From: Nannocystis sp.
GTDB taxonomy: Bacteria; Myxococcota_A; Polyangia; Nannocystales; Nannocystaceae
Reading direction: 5' to 3'
NCBI RefSeq assembly: GCF_016714285.1
Contig: NZ_JADJNN010000012.1
Coordinates: 186,001 to 250,000, forward strand
DNA length: 64,000 bases
The notes beneath the pieces are model-generated. The model had not been told where the DNA came from. It made no database searches and saw only the letters and a program-made list of their open reading frames with translations. This document shows positions 33,904 through 44,523 of the stretch, in pieces. Within the stretch, counting starts at the first letter, position 1, and each line of letters starts with the position of its first letter. The translations under genes and the position numbers were made by a program.

Positions 33904-35678
33904 ATGATCACCGCAGGTCAAGTGAGCAAATATCGTTTGTTCTTCCGTCGCCGCACCGCGGCCCTTTGCTTGCCCCTCGGCCTGCTCCTCGGGTCCACGC
34001 TCGCGAGCGGCTGCCAGAAGGTCTGCAACGACGACGGCTTCGCCTGGCAGCAAGATCCGAGCTGTCTCGCGGGGCTGACGGCCACCGAGACCGCGAGCGA
34101 GACCGACACCGACGATCCCAGCGCGACCGACAGCGCGACCGACTCGCCGACCAGCTCGGGCGGCGGCGGGCAGTGGTGTGTCGACGCCGACGGCGACATG
34201 TACGGCGATCCCGATCAATGCACCGACGTGCCCCCGGGCGGCACGCCGCCGGACGGCACGGTCAACAACGACGACGATTGCGACGACGGCAGCGACACCA
34301 CGTATCCGGGGGCCGCGCCGCTCGACAGTCCGACCGCCTGCATGGCCGACGTCGACGGTGACGACTACGGCGACGTCGATCCGCGCCCGGGCAGGGCGGC
34401 GGCGGCGGTGCGGTGCCGGGCAGCGACTGCGACGACACCAGCGCCAACACCTTCCCCGGCGCCGCGCCCAAGGACGACCCTGACGCCTGCATGAAGGACG
34501 AGGACGGCGACGACTGGGGCGACAAGGATCCCCCCGGTGGCGGCGGCCCCAACGAGCCCCAGCCGGGCACCGACTGCGACGATACCAACCCCAACGCCTT
34601 CGCCATGTGCGGCGCCTGCAACGACGTCGACGGCGACGGCTGGCTGGTCGACTGCGACTCCTATCCGCCGGGTATGCCCGGCCCCGACTGCGACGACAGC
34701 GATCCGAACACCTTCCCGGGCGCCGCGCCGAACGACGACCCGAAGGCGTGCATGACCGACAAGGACGGCGACGACTGGGGCGACGACATGCCCACCAGCC
34801 CCGACGCCGTGCCCGGCACCGACTGCGACGATGACGACGAGAACACCTCGCCCGGAGCTGCGCCGAAGGACGACCCGGACGCGTGCATGACCGACAAGGA
34901 CGGCGACGATCGCGGCGACGCCAAGCCGCCGGGCGGCAAGCCTGGCGTCGTCGCCGGCAGCGATTGCTACGACGATAACCCTTCGCTCAACCCCGACAAC
35001 AATGTCCTGCTGACCGCCGAGATCACCAGCGGCAAGCTGCTCGAGGTCGACATCGCCACCGGCGACATGACCGAATACGCCGCGGTCGACGTGAAGGACT
35101 TTAACCCGTGGATCCCCACCAGTATCGCCGTCAGCCCGCTCGACGGGACGGTCTACGCCGCGCTCGCGTTCCGCGATCGCCTGGTGACGATGAACTACTG
35201 CGGCGCGGGCGTACCGACGGCGCTGCCGATGGCCCACAAGAAGAACATCTGCGGCATCGGCTTCGACCGCGCGGGCGTCCTCTACGGCATCGACGGCCAG
35301 GTCGACCAGTTCCTCACCTTCAACGCCGACGGCTCGCTCAAGCCGACCTTGCCGCTCACCTTCGAGGGCAAGCTGCTGAACGTCGCTGACTGCGGCATGG
35401 CCTTTGATTGCCACGAGGACCGCCTGCTCGTCTCCGACTCCGGCTCCGGCGGTATCTACGTGGTCAACCCGGCCGATGGCTCCACCACCCGCGTCGCCGA
35501 CCTCCCGAACGAGGTGTTCGGCAGCGGCCTCGAGTACGATCCCACCACCAAGCTCGCGCTCTCGTGCGACCAGAACTCGCTGCTGTCGATCGCTATCGAC
35601 GGCAGCAACGACTTCACCCAGCTCCCCGACCTCGCCGCCCCGGCCGACGACCTCGGCTTCGGCCCGAAGTGCAACTAG
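33904..35678 (+). pseudogene. MopE-type DCDD-repeat lipoprotein, interrupted by a frameshift
   Basis: Two overlapping frames make one protein. Frame A (33904 to about 34383, running on to 34494) gives a lipoprotein signal (LCLPLGLLLGSTLASGC), a Thr/Ser/Asp linker and the first DCDD repeat. Frame B (open from 34413 to 35678) continues with five more (DCDDTSANTFPGAAPKDDPDACM type), then a beta-propeller-like domain (LLEVDIATGDMTEYA, GIGFDRAGVLYGIDG, DDLGFGPKCN). A -1 shift near 34383-34386, inside a CGCGCCCGGG tract, restores PGQGGGGGAVPGSDCDD. MopE-type repeats are implicated in metal binding. It is either a sequencing indel or true decay. Confidence 0.8.
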
Positions 35679-35709
35679 TCCCCAACGGCTCTCACACGGA
35701 TCGACGATC

Positions 35710-37308
<1,599 letters not shown>

Positions 37309-37338
37309 GCGGGCGCGGCTGCCCGCGAGGGCAGGGCG

Positions 37339-38052
37339 CTAGATCGTGGCAGCGGCGGCGCGCAGGGCCGCCGCTGCGTCGTCGCGGACCATGCGGTCGT
37401 GCGAGACGATCATGCGCCGCAGCGCCGGGGTGTCGGCGAGGCGCAGGAGGTGCTCGCGGAACCGTCGGCGGTCCTTCACCACGAACAGCTTGACGATCCT
37501 GGAGATGCGCGGGCCGCCGGTGGACTGGGTGATGTTGCGCAGGATCCATCCGGTGAGGCCCTTCACGTCGGGCATGTTGAAGACCGCGTCGTTGAACACC
37601 AGGGTGACGCCGTCGGGCGAGCGCACGATCATGACGCCCTCCTGCTCGCCGACGCCGTCGAGGGTCTCGAAGGCGACGTCGCGGTCGACCGGGAAATCTG
37701 CGTAGTTGCCATCGACCGCGACCACCTCGGCGACCTTCTTGGTGGCGCCGGCCGGGCACAGCACCCGCGCCTGCGGGTAGCGGTCCTTGAAGACCCTGGC
37801 GTCGAGGCGGTGGTACCCATTGGGCACCACCAGCCAGGCCACGGGGCCCCAGGCGTCGATCTTCGCCATCGATTCGTCGTCGAGGGCGATCGCGTTGTGG
37901 ACCACCAGTTGGCCGTCGCTGCGGCGGGCGATCGTCATCACCCGCTTGAGCGGCATGGTCTCCAGCTTGCCCTCGACGCGCCAGAGGTTGTCCGCGACGA
38001 CCTCGATCGGGCGGTGGGGGAGGACCTTCCAGCTGTCGTGCGCCTTCGCCAT
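37339..38052 (-). CDS. DUF4336 family protein
   Basis: This 237-aa protein is recognised from the DUF4336 pattern: an N-terminal LWRVEGKLETMPLKRVMTIARRSDGQLVVHNAIALDDESMAKI, then WLVVPNGYHRLDARVFKDRYPQARVLCPAG, a FNDAVFNMPD block and IVSHDRMVRDDAAAALRAAA. The fold is predicted to resemble metallo-beta-lactamases (H/D-rich positions GYHRLD, SHDR), but a full metal site is not clear to me. No signal peptide. It is convergent with ompA and 37 bp downstream of the rhomboid gene on the same strand. Confidence 0.75.
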   Translation of the reverse strand: MAKAHDSWKVLPHRPIEVVADNLWRVEGKLETMPLKRVMTIARRSDGQLVVHNAIALDDESMAKIDAWGPVAWLVVPNGYHRLDARVFKDRYPQARVLCPAGATKKVAEVVAVDGNYADFPVDRDVAFETLDGVGEQEGVMIVRSPDGVTLVFNDAVFNMPDVKGLTGWILRNITQSTGGPRISRIVKLFVVKDRRRFREHLLRLADTPALRRMIVSHDRMVRDDAAAALRAAAATI

Positions 38053-38089
38053 GGCGCTGGTATGCCGCAGTCGCGCGCGGCCGACAAGC

Positions 38090-39250
38090 TCAGCGCGGGG
38101 CGTAGGCGGCGGCCGGGACGCGGACCTCGCGGCCCACCTCGAATCGCCGCGCCCGCAGCACCAGCGGCGTCATGAGCAGGCCGAACACGAATCCGCCGAG
38201 GTGGGCGAACCACGCGAACTGCACCTTGGTGGTGAAGAAGCCCATGACCAGCTGCAGTCCGACCCAGGCCCCGAGGTACAGCCAGGCTGGGATCTTGAGC
38301 TGCACGAAGAAGATCGTCTGGAACAGCTTGGCCCGCGGGAAGCTCCACAGGTATGCCGCCATGACCCCGGCGATCGAGCCCGAGGCGCCGACCACCGGCG
38401 TGGCCGTGGCGTAGCTGAGCAGCACGTGCAGCGCCCCGCCGGCCACGCCGGCCCCGATGAACAGCAGGGCGAAGCGCCAGCGCCCGAACAGGTGCTCGAT
38501 GTTGTCGCCGAAGATGTAGAGAAAGTAGGCGTTGAACAGGACGTGGTACCAGCTGCCGTGCAGGAACTGGTGGGTGACGAGGGTGTGGACCGAATCGTCG
38601 TAGTCGCGGACGATCTTGCCGGAGATGACGGCCCAATCGCGGTAGAAGAGGAAGCCCTGGACCTCGGCGAAGAACAGCAGGAGAAAGCCGCCGAGCAGGA
38701 GATACACCAGCCAGGGGGTGCCGCGCGCCGGGTTGTCGACCTCGACCGGGAGCTGGGTGACGATCTGCGCGACCCAGATGACGCCGCGCCGCACCAGCTT
38801 CTCCTTGAGCGCCTGCTGGCCCTCCGTGGTCGTCCGCACCGCGAGCTTGCGCCGCTCCTCGCCGTCGAGCCAGATGCCGGCGCAGCGCGAACAGCACTCG
38901 ATCGGGGTCTTGAGCAATCCGGGCAGCTGATGCTCGTACATCGGCCCGTGGCCGCGCGGGCACACGCGGGTCGATCGCCGGGCCTCCATGCCCGCGAGCC
39001 GCACCGAGTCGACGGCGCCGTCGCCGAGGACATCGAACTCGCCGCGGTCGAACCACGCGCCGAAGCAGACCGGGCAGGTGTCGAGTACGACGTGCTGGGC
39101 GGCCGTCGGGTCGGGCTCATCCACCTGGCGCCAGCGACCATTGGCGAGCTGCGCCAGCGTCACTGGCACGAGCGCGTGCAGGCCACACGCGGGGCATTGC
39201 GCGTCGACGGGCGCCTGCGGGGCGTCGCTGGTATCCACTGCGCGATCCAT
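38090..39250 (-). CDS. rhomboid intramembrane serine protease with N-terminal zinc ribbons
   Basis: The 386-aa protein combines two TFIIB-like zinc-ribbon segments with a rhomboid domain. The ribbons are CPACG with CPVCFGAWFDRGEFD, and VCPRGH with CSRCAGIWLDGEERRKL (residues 19-125). The rhomboid domain (about 150-370) has HVLFNAYFLYIFGDNIE, catalytic GASGSIAG and AHLGGFVFGLL with the catalytic His. Rhomboids cleave transmembrane substrates within the bilayer. The cytoplasmic metal-binding head is unusual for bacteria and may recruit substrates. Followed by the DUF4336 gene. Confidence 0.88.
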   Translation of the reverse strand: MDRAVDTSDAPQAPVDAQCPACGLHALVPVTLAQLANGRWRQVDEPDPTAAQHVVLDTCPVCFGAWFDRGEFDVLGDGAVDSVRLAGMEARRSTRVCPRGHGPMYEHQLPGLLKTPIECCSRCAGIWLDGEERRKLAVRTTTEGQQALKEKLVRRGVIWVAQIVTQLPVEVDNPARGTPWLVYLLLGGFLLLFFAEVQGFLFYRDWAVISGKIVRDYDDSVHTLVTHQFLHGSWYHVLFNAYFLYIFGDNIEHLFGRWRFALLFIGAGVAGGALHVLLSYATATPVVGASGSIAGVMAAYLWSFPRAKLFQTIFFVQLKIPAWLYLGAWVGLQLVMGFFTTKVQFAWFAHLGGFVFGLLMTPLVLRARRFEVGREVRVPAAAYAPR

Positions 39251-39374
39251 GGCCAGTAGGCTCTCGGGGCGAAAACGCCGCTGTCCAACGAGAGGAAGCG
39301 CAGCGTATCATTTCGCGGCGGGCCTGAACACGCGGGCCCGCGGCGACGTACCGGTGCGAGTCGGAGGGGAATGT

Positions 39375-39872
39375 ATGGCGAGAGCGAGCATGTGGATATT
39401 CGTGGTGGCTGGGATGATGACGGCGACGGCGTGCGGCTGGAAGCCCGCTGAACCGGCGGGCGAGCGCGGGCGAAAGGCCAGCATGGCGAGCATCGCCAGC
39501 TTCGACCCCAACGAGGACATCCAGTTCGACCTCGAGGCCTACGGTTCAGACAGACCGGACCAGTACGCGATCGAGCAGGCCTTCGCGACCCGCTACGGCG
39601 CGTTCGATGACTGTGTCGCCGCCGAGAAGAAGCGCCGGCACAAGGACGCCCAGCTGCCCGGCGACGTGGCGATGGCGATCAAGCTGAACCCGAAGAGCAA
39701 CAAGCCCTTCGCGGTCAACGCCGAGCTCGACCCCGGCGCCGAGAGCAAGAAGCTCAACGACTGCCTGCGCGACGCGGCCGCGGCCGCGACCTACCCGGAG
39801 TACGATGGCCCGCCGGTGCAGGTGAAGTTCAGCTTCGAGCTCGATCCGGGATCGGTCGAGGTCGAGGAGTAG
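39375..39872 (+). CDS. small lipoprotein resembling the AgmX/PglI C-terminal domain
   Basis: The 165-aa protein has signal MARASMWIFVVAGMMTATAC with lipobox ATAC. The body (AIEQAFATRYGAFDDCVAAEKKRRHKDAQLPGDVAMAIKLNPKSN...LNDCLRDAAAAATYPEYDGPPVQVKFSFEL) fits the AgmX/PglI-type module: a Cys-containing helix, a beta pair and CLxxA...P, with two Cys likely disulfide-bonded. Such proteins occur with myxobacterial gliding and envelope machinery, but a role here is inference. GGAGGGGA 5-12 nt before ATG 39375 is a strong ribosome-binding site. A terminator follows. Confidence 0.75.
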   Translation: MARASMWIFVVAGMMTATACGWKPAEPAGERGRKASMASIASFDPNEDIQFDLEAYGSDRPDQYAIEQAFATRYGAFDDCVAAEKKRRHKDAQLPGDVAMAIKLNPKSNKPFAVNAELDPGAESKKLNDCLRDAAAAATYPEYDGPPVQVKFSFELDPGSVEVEE

Positions 39873-39900
39873 CGCCGCCCGCCACGCGCGGACGAAGCAA

Positions 39901-39928
39901 GGACCTGGCCCCAAGGCCAGGTCCTTTT
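39901..39928 (+). terminator. intrinsic terminator after the 39375 gene
   Basis: GGACCTGGCC-CCAA-GGCCAGGTCC is a perfect 10-bp stem followed by TTTT. It is 28 bp after the + strand stop and 33 bp before the end of convergent ugd. It shares the CCCAAGG core of the dispersed hairpins but is the only one with a U-tract. Confidence 0.8.
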
Positions 39929-39961
39929 GCTCGTCGCCCACACGTCGGCTGGCGTCAGGCC

Positions 39962-41275
39962 TCAGCGGCCGATGCCGCTGTAGAAGAAGCCGAGGCCCTC
40001 GAGCAGCACGCGGTCCCACTGGTTGCGGCCGTCGAACAGCGAGGGGCGGGCCATGGTCCGCTTGAGGCGCTCGAAGTCCGGGCTCCGGTACTCGCGCCAC
40101 TCGGTGACGAGGAGCAGGGCGTGCGCGCCCTCGGCGGCCTCGTAGGGGTCGTCGACGAGGGTGCAGGACGGGGCGACGCTGTCGCCGAGGGCGGCGAGGA
40201 AGTTCGGGCCGGCCTCGGGGTCGTGCATCTTGATCTTCGCGCCGTCGGCGACCAGGGTGCGGATGATCTTGAGGGCGGGCGCCTCGCGGATGTCGTCGGT
40301 GTTGGGCTTGAAGGCCAGGCCCCACACGCCGAAGGTCTTGCCGGCGATGTCGTTGTCGAAGTGCTTGCGCAGCTTGCGGACCAGCACGAGCTTCTGCGCC
40401 TCGTTGATGCGCTCGGCGCTGGCGACGATCTCGAGGGTGTGGCCGTACTCGCGGGCGGTCGTGAGGATCGCGCGGATGTCCTTGGGGAAGCAGGAGCCGC
40501 CGTAGCCGACGCCGGGGAACAGGAACTTGGGGCCGATCCGCGGGTCGCTGCCCATGCCGCGGCGCACCATCTCGATGTCCGCGCCGACGCTGTCGGCGAG
40601 GTTGGCCATGTCGTTCATGAAGGAGATGCGGGTCGCCAGGTAGGCGTTGCAGGCGTACTTGGTGAGCTCGGCCGAGCGCGCGTCCATGAAGATCATGCGA
40701 TCGTTGGTGCGACAGAACGGCTGGTAGAGCCGGTGCAGGGTCTGCCGCGCGGCGTCGTCGCTGGTGCCGATGATGATGCGGTCCGGGTGCATGAAGTCGT
40801 CGACCGCGGCGCCCTCCTTGAGGAACTCGGGGTTGGAGACGACGACGAAGGGCTGCTTGGTCTGCTCGCTGAGGATCCGGGTGATGCGCTCCGCGGTGCC
40901 GACCGGCACGGTGCTCTTGTCGACGATGATCGCCGGACGCTCGAGGTGCCGGCCGACCTCGGCCGCGGCCTGGAACAGGAAGGAGAGGTCGGCGGCGCCG
41001 TCGGAGCCGAGCGTGGGGGTGCCCACCGCCATGAAGATGATGTCGCCGTGGCGGGCGGCCTCGGCGTTGCTGGTGGTGAAGCGCAGGCGCCCGGCGGCGA
41101 CGTTGTGCTCGACCAGCGGCTGCAAGCCGGGTTCAAAAATGGGCAGCTTGCCGGCCCGGATCGACTCGATCTTGCCGGCGTCGATGTCCGCACAGAGCAC
41201 GTCGTTGCCGAAGTCGGCGAACACGGCGGCCGCAACGAGGCCGACGTAACCGGTACCGATGACGCTGATCTTCAT
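39962..41275 (-). CDS. ugd: UDP-glucose 6-dehydrogenase
   Basis: The 437-aa enzyme oxidises UDP-glucose to UDP-glucuronate for polysaccharides. It starts MKISVIGTGYVGLVAAAVFA (Rossmann GXGXXG), with VDKSTVPVGTAERI, NPEFLKEGAAVDDFMHPDRIIIG, ELTKYACNAYLATRISFMND, the catalytic Cys in GYGGSCFPKD and the C-terminal GLAFKPNTDDIREAPAL. Start ATG 41275 follows a TATCCT box 9 nt away on its strand; an upstream extension to 41398 lacks family similarity. Divergent from the 41356 gene and close to a sugar nucleotidyltransferase, suggesting an exopolysaccharide role. Confidence 0.95.
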   Translation of the reverse strand: MKISVIGTGYVGLVAAAVFADFGNDVLCADIDAGKIESIRAGKLPIFEPGLQPLVEHNVAAGRLRFTTSNAEAARHGDIIFMAVGTPTLGSDGAADLSFLFQAAAEVGRHLERPAIIVDKSTVPVGTAERITRILSEQTKQPFVVVSNPEFLKEGAAVDDFMHPDRIIIGTSDDAARQTLHRLYQPFCRTNDRMIFMDARSAELTKYACNAYLATRISFMNDMANLADSVGADIEMVRRGMGSDPRIGPKFLFPGVGYGGSCFPKDIRAILTTAREYGHTLEIVASAERINEAQKLVLVRKLRKHFDNDIAGKTFGVWGLAFKPNTDDIREAPALKIIRTLVADGAKIKMHDPEAGPNFLAALGDSVAPSCTLVDDPYEAAEGAHALLLVTEWREYRSPDFERLKRTMARPSLFDGRNQWDRVLLEGLGFFYSGIGR

Positions 41276-41355
41276 AAGGCGGCGAGGATACTGCATCGCA
41301 GTCGGGTCTGCTACGATGCCGGCCGCGGTTCGCGGGGCTTTTCTCGCCCGCAGAG

Positions 41356-43322
41356 GTGCGTGTGGATCGACCACCAGGCGATGCAGACAACCCGGCACGG
41401 GCCGCGGAGGAGCCGACGATCGCCGAGTCGCGGCTCACCCGTGTGGCGATGCTGCTGCCGGTGATCGGCGCCCCGGCGGGGCTGCTGTTCGCGATCCTCG
41501 CCAGCCTGATGATCTCCGGCTGGCACGTGCAGCACTCGGCGATCGTCCAGGTCGACACGCAGTGGCGGGCCGGCGAGCAGCTCGCGCTGCGCGTGCATGT
41601 GCAAGACGGCGAGGGCGCGGGGATGCCCGACGCCGCGGTGACCGCGACGCTGCGCCGCGGCGAGCAGTCGGCCCCGCTGGCCGAGGCGACGGACGCGACG
41701 GGTGGGGGCTCGACCCAGGCCACGCTGCGGGTGCCGGACTGGGACGCGGGCCCGGCCGAGCTCGTGCTCGACATCGCCGGCGGCGGCCAGCGCTTCCGCG
41801 AGACGGTGCCGGTGACGCTCGCGTCGGTCCGGGAGGCCCGCCGCGGCACCGTCACGATCTCCACCTCGGTGAAGAACTGGTCCGACGACACGGAGCCGCA
41901 GCCGGAGCGCCTGCGCATCGCCCTGCGTCCGCTCGGTCGCATCGCCGCTGGCTTCGACAACACGCTGCTGGTCCGCGTCACGGACCTCGAGGGCGCGCCG
42001 CACGTCGGCCCGATCGAGGTGCTGCTGCTCGACGGCGAGTTCGGGCACAAGCCCGACGGCGCGACCACGGGCCCGCGGGTGATCGCCGGCGGACACACCG
42101 ATGCGCAGGGCCTGCTGCGCTTCGACGGGCCGCTGAGCACCGATGTCGTGCGCTTCGAGGTCCGCGTGCTGGCGCCGCCGGTGATCGTCGGGCCGGTCAC
42201 CGGCGGGTGCTCGAAGTGCGCGGCCGCAGCTGCGGCTGCGGCCGCGACGGGTGTGGCACCCGCGTTGATCGTGACGAACGCGGCAGGCACCGTGGCCCCG
42301 GGCACGACGGCGGGCACGACGGCAGGCACGACAGCGGGCACGACGGCGGCGGGCACGACGGCAGGCACGACAGCGGGCACGACGGCGCCGGGCACGACGG
42401 CGGGCACGACGGGCACGCGGCGGGCACGACGGCGCCGGGCAGCGTTGCGCCGGGCAGCATGGCGGTGGCTGAGCCGCTCGGTACGCGGAAGTTTCGTCTC
42501 GTCAGCTTCGCGGGCGCGGTGCGGGTCAGCGCGGAGCCGCTGGCCGTGCGCGCCGGCGCCTCGCTGCAGATCAACGCGCGCGCGCTGCGGGCCAAGAAGC
42601 CGGTGTTCGTCGACTTGCACGGCCCGGACGGCGCGTGGGTCGACACGCTGGCGCCGGTCACGGGCCCCGAGCCGCCGCGCGAGTGGTCGACCGCCGGGCT
42701 GGCGCCGGGCTTCCTGCAGATCGAGGCCTACCAGTTCACGACTTCGCCGGGGGAGTCGGCGGCGCTGGTGCGGGTGCAGATCACCGAGGGCGAGCCCGAC
42801 ACCGACGCGGCCCTCACCCCGCTGTTCGAGCAGCAGCGGGCGCTGATGTCGGTGGGTCGGGTGGAGAAGGGCTTCGACCGCGAGTTGGAGCGCAAGTATC
42901 TCGACGCGATCGAGCGGACCGTGATCCCCTCGCTCGAGGTGCCGATGGCCCGCGCCTGGTTGCTCGGCACTTTGCCGGTCGAGGTGCTCGGGCCGCCGCT
43001 GGCGCTCAGCAGCTTGCCGCGCGAGCAGGCCGATCTGGCGGCCCGCAAGCAGCGCTGGGCCAGCGGCCTGCGCTGGTTCCTGCTCGGGGGCGGCGGGGTG
43101 TTCTTGCTGGCGACCCTGCTGCTGATCGTCCTCAGCCACCGGCGGGCGGCGGCGCGGCTCACCCGTGAGATCCACGGACAGGCGGCGGCGGCGGAGATCG
43201 CCCGCGAGATCGGGCAGGCGCAGCGGGCCGTGCTGCTGCGGGCGGTCGCTCTGGTGGTCACGATGGCGCTCGGGCTGGTCCTGATGGTCGTCGTGCTCGA
43301 CAAGCTGCTGTGGAACGCGTGA
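41356..43322 (+). pseudogene. multi-domain membrane protein of unknown function, frameshifted
   Basis: The N-terminal part (GTG 41356) has a membrane segment (VAMLLPVIGAPAGLLFAILASLMI), then Ig-like extracytoplasmic beta domains (LALRVHVQDGEGAGMPDAAVTATL, TLLVRVTDLEGAPHVGPIEVLLLDG). A Gly/Thr/Ala repeat follows at 42301-42443. One A is missing from a GGCACGACGG unit between 42417 and 42418. The other frame continues with PLGTRKFRLVSFAGAVRVS, another beta domain, and two helices (WFLLGGGGVFLLATLLLIVL; LVVTMALGLVLMVVVLDKLLW) to 43322. Restoring the A gives one continuous protein of about 655 aa. Function unknown; lies between ugd and a nucleotidyltransferase. Confidence 0.75.
42301..42443 (+). 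repeat. GGCACGACGGCG tandem repeat
   Basis: About eleven copies of a 12-bp unit with 9-bp variants encode (Gly-Thr-Thr-Ala)n. A 1-bp deletion in one unit at 42417/42418 shifts the reading frame of the host gene. Confidence 0.9.
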
Positions 43323-43368
43323 GCGCGGCAAAGTGGGAGCGGCCCGGGGCCTCGAGGTATGTAGCGGC

Positions 43369-44358
43369 GTGACGCGAACTCCGAGGGCGATGATCATGGC
43401 CGCCGGCTTCGGCACGCGGCTCGGCGAGCTGAGCGAGCTGCGACCCAAGCCGATGCTGCCGGTCTGCGGCGCGCCGCTGGTCCGCTGGGCGGCGCTGTGG
43501 CTGCGCGCGCAGGGGATCCGCGAGATCGTGATCAACCTGCACCACCGCGGCGAGCAGATCGAGGCCGAGCTCGGCGACGGCAGCGAGCTCGGCCTGGCGA
43601 TCGCCTACTCGCGCGAGGACGGCGAGATCCTCGGCACGGGCGGCGGCCTGCGCCAGGCCAGGCCGCTGCTCGACGACGGCCACGGCACCCCGATCGTGGC
43701 GATGAACGGCAAGATCATCCTCGACCAGGCGCTCGCGCCGGTGCTCGCGCTGCACCACGCGCTCGCGGCCGAGGCGACCATGCTGCTGCGCCCCGACCCC
43801 GAGGCCGAGCGCTGGGGCAGCCTGCGCGTCGACCCCGAGGGCCGCGTGACGCACCTGCTCGGAAAGTCAGGTCCCAAAGACCAGGTCGGCGGCGCGGCGC
43901 TGATGTTCACCGGCGTGCAGGTGCTGGCGCCGCGCTTCCTCGATCGCATCCCGGCGAGCGGTCAGCAGTGCATCGTGCGCACGGCGTACAGCCAGCTGCA
44001 CGCCGAGGGCGGCGCCTTCGCCGGCTTCGTCACCGACGACTACTGGTGGGAGCACTCGACCCGCGAGCGCTACCTGCAGGGCGTCGCCAACGTGATCGAG
44101 GGCCGGGCCCGCGTCGCCCACGCCCCGGGCCCGGTGCGCGGCGTCGGTGCGAGCGCGCAGATCGACGCGACGGCGCGGGTCGACCCGATGACGTGGATCG
44201 GCCCGGGCGTGCGCGTGGGCGCGGGCGCCGAGATCGGTCCCCGCGTCCAGCTCGGCGCCGGTGTCGTCGTCGACCCCGGCGTCCGCCTACGCGACGCGAT
44301 CGTGTGGGACGACGCGCACGTCACCCGCGACCTCGAGCACGAGGTGCTGGCCCGCTGA
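43369..44358 (+). CDS. sugar-phosphate nucleotidyltransferase with left-handed beta-helix tail
   Basis: The 329-aa protein has an N-terminal nucleotidyltransferase signature (MIMAAGFGTRLGELSELRPKPMLPVCGAPLVRWA), DGEILGTGGGLRQARPLL and VAMNGKIILD (the usual metal-binding Asp of xNxD is replaced: MNGKI). The C-terminus has hexapeptide repeats (IDATARVDPMTWIGPGVRVGAGAEIGPRVQLGAGVVV). It resembles mannose-1-phosphate guanylyl- or glucose-1-phosphate thymidylyltransferases. Start GTG 43369 follows a TATGTA box. The loss of Asp in the LxGD-equivalent (here MNGK) makes substrate or activity uncertain. Proximity to ugd suggests NDP-sugar supply. Confidence 0.82.
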   Translation: MTRTPRAMIMAAGFGTRLGELSELRPKPMLPVCGAPLVRWAALWLRAQGIREIVINLHHRGEQIEAELGDGSELGLAIAYSREDGEILGTGGGLRQARPLLDDGHGTPIVAMNGKIILDQALAPVLALHHALAAEATMLLRPDPEAERWGSLRVDPEGRVTHLLGKSGPKDQVGGAALMFTGVQVLAPRFLDRIPASGQQCIVRTAYSQLHAEGGAFAGFVTDDYWWEHSTRERYLQGVANVIEGRARVAHAPGPVRGVGASAQIDATARVDPMTWIGPGVRVGAGAEIGPRVQLGAGVVVDPGVRLRDAIVWDDAHVTRDLEHEVLAR

Positions 44359-44376
44359 TCACTTGCTGGCTGATTG

Positions 44377-44399
44377 GACATGTCCGTCACGACATGTCC
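44377..44399 (+). repeat. paired GACATGTCC palindromes
   Basis: GGACATGTCC (44377-44386, a perfect 10-bp palindrome) and GACATGTCC (44391-44399) lie 19 bp after the nucleotidyltransferase stop, 14 bp apart. Both belong to the GACATGTCC dispersed family. Confidence 0.6.
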
Positions 44400-44462
44400 G
44401 CCCAGCCATGTTGCTCAGGTCGGGCCTGTCACAGGCGCGACCCATGGCCGAGGATCACGAGA

Positions 44463-44479
44463 CCGGACCAAAGGTCCGG
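44463..44479 (+). repeat. CCGGACC-AAA-GGTCCGG hairpin
   Basis: A perfect 7-bp stem with an AAA loop lies in the 165-bp region between convergent genes ending at 44358 and 44524. It has the CCAAAGG core. Short GCGCGACCCA direct repeats flank it (about 44436 and 44493). Confidence 0.55.
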
Positions 44480-44523
44480 ATCGCGCCGCAGGCGCGACCC
44501 AGGCCCCGGATGGGGCCGTGAAG

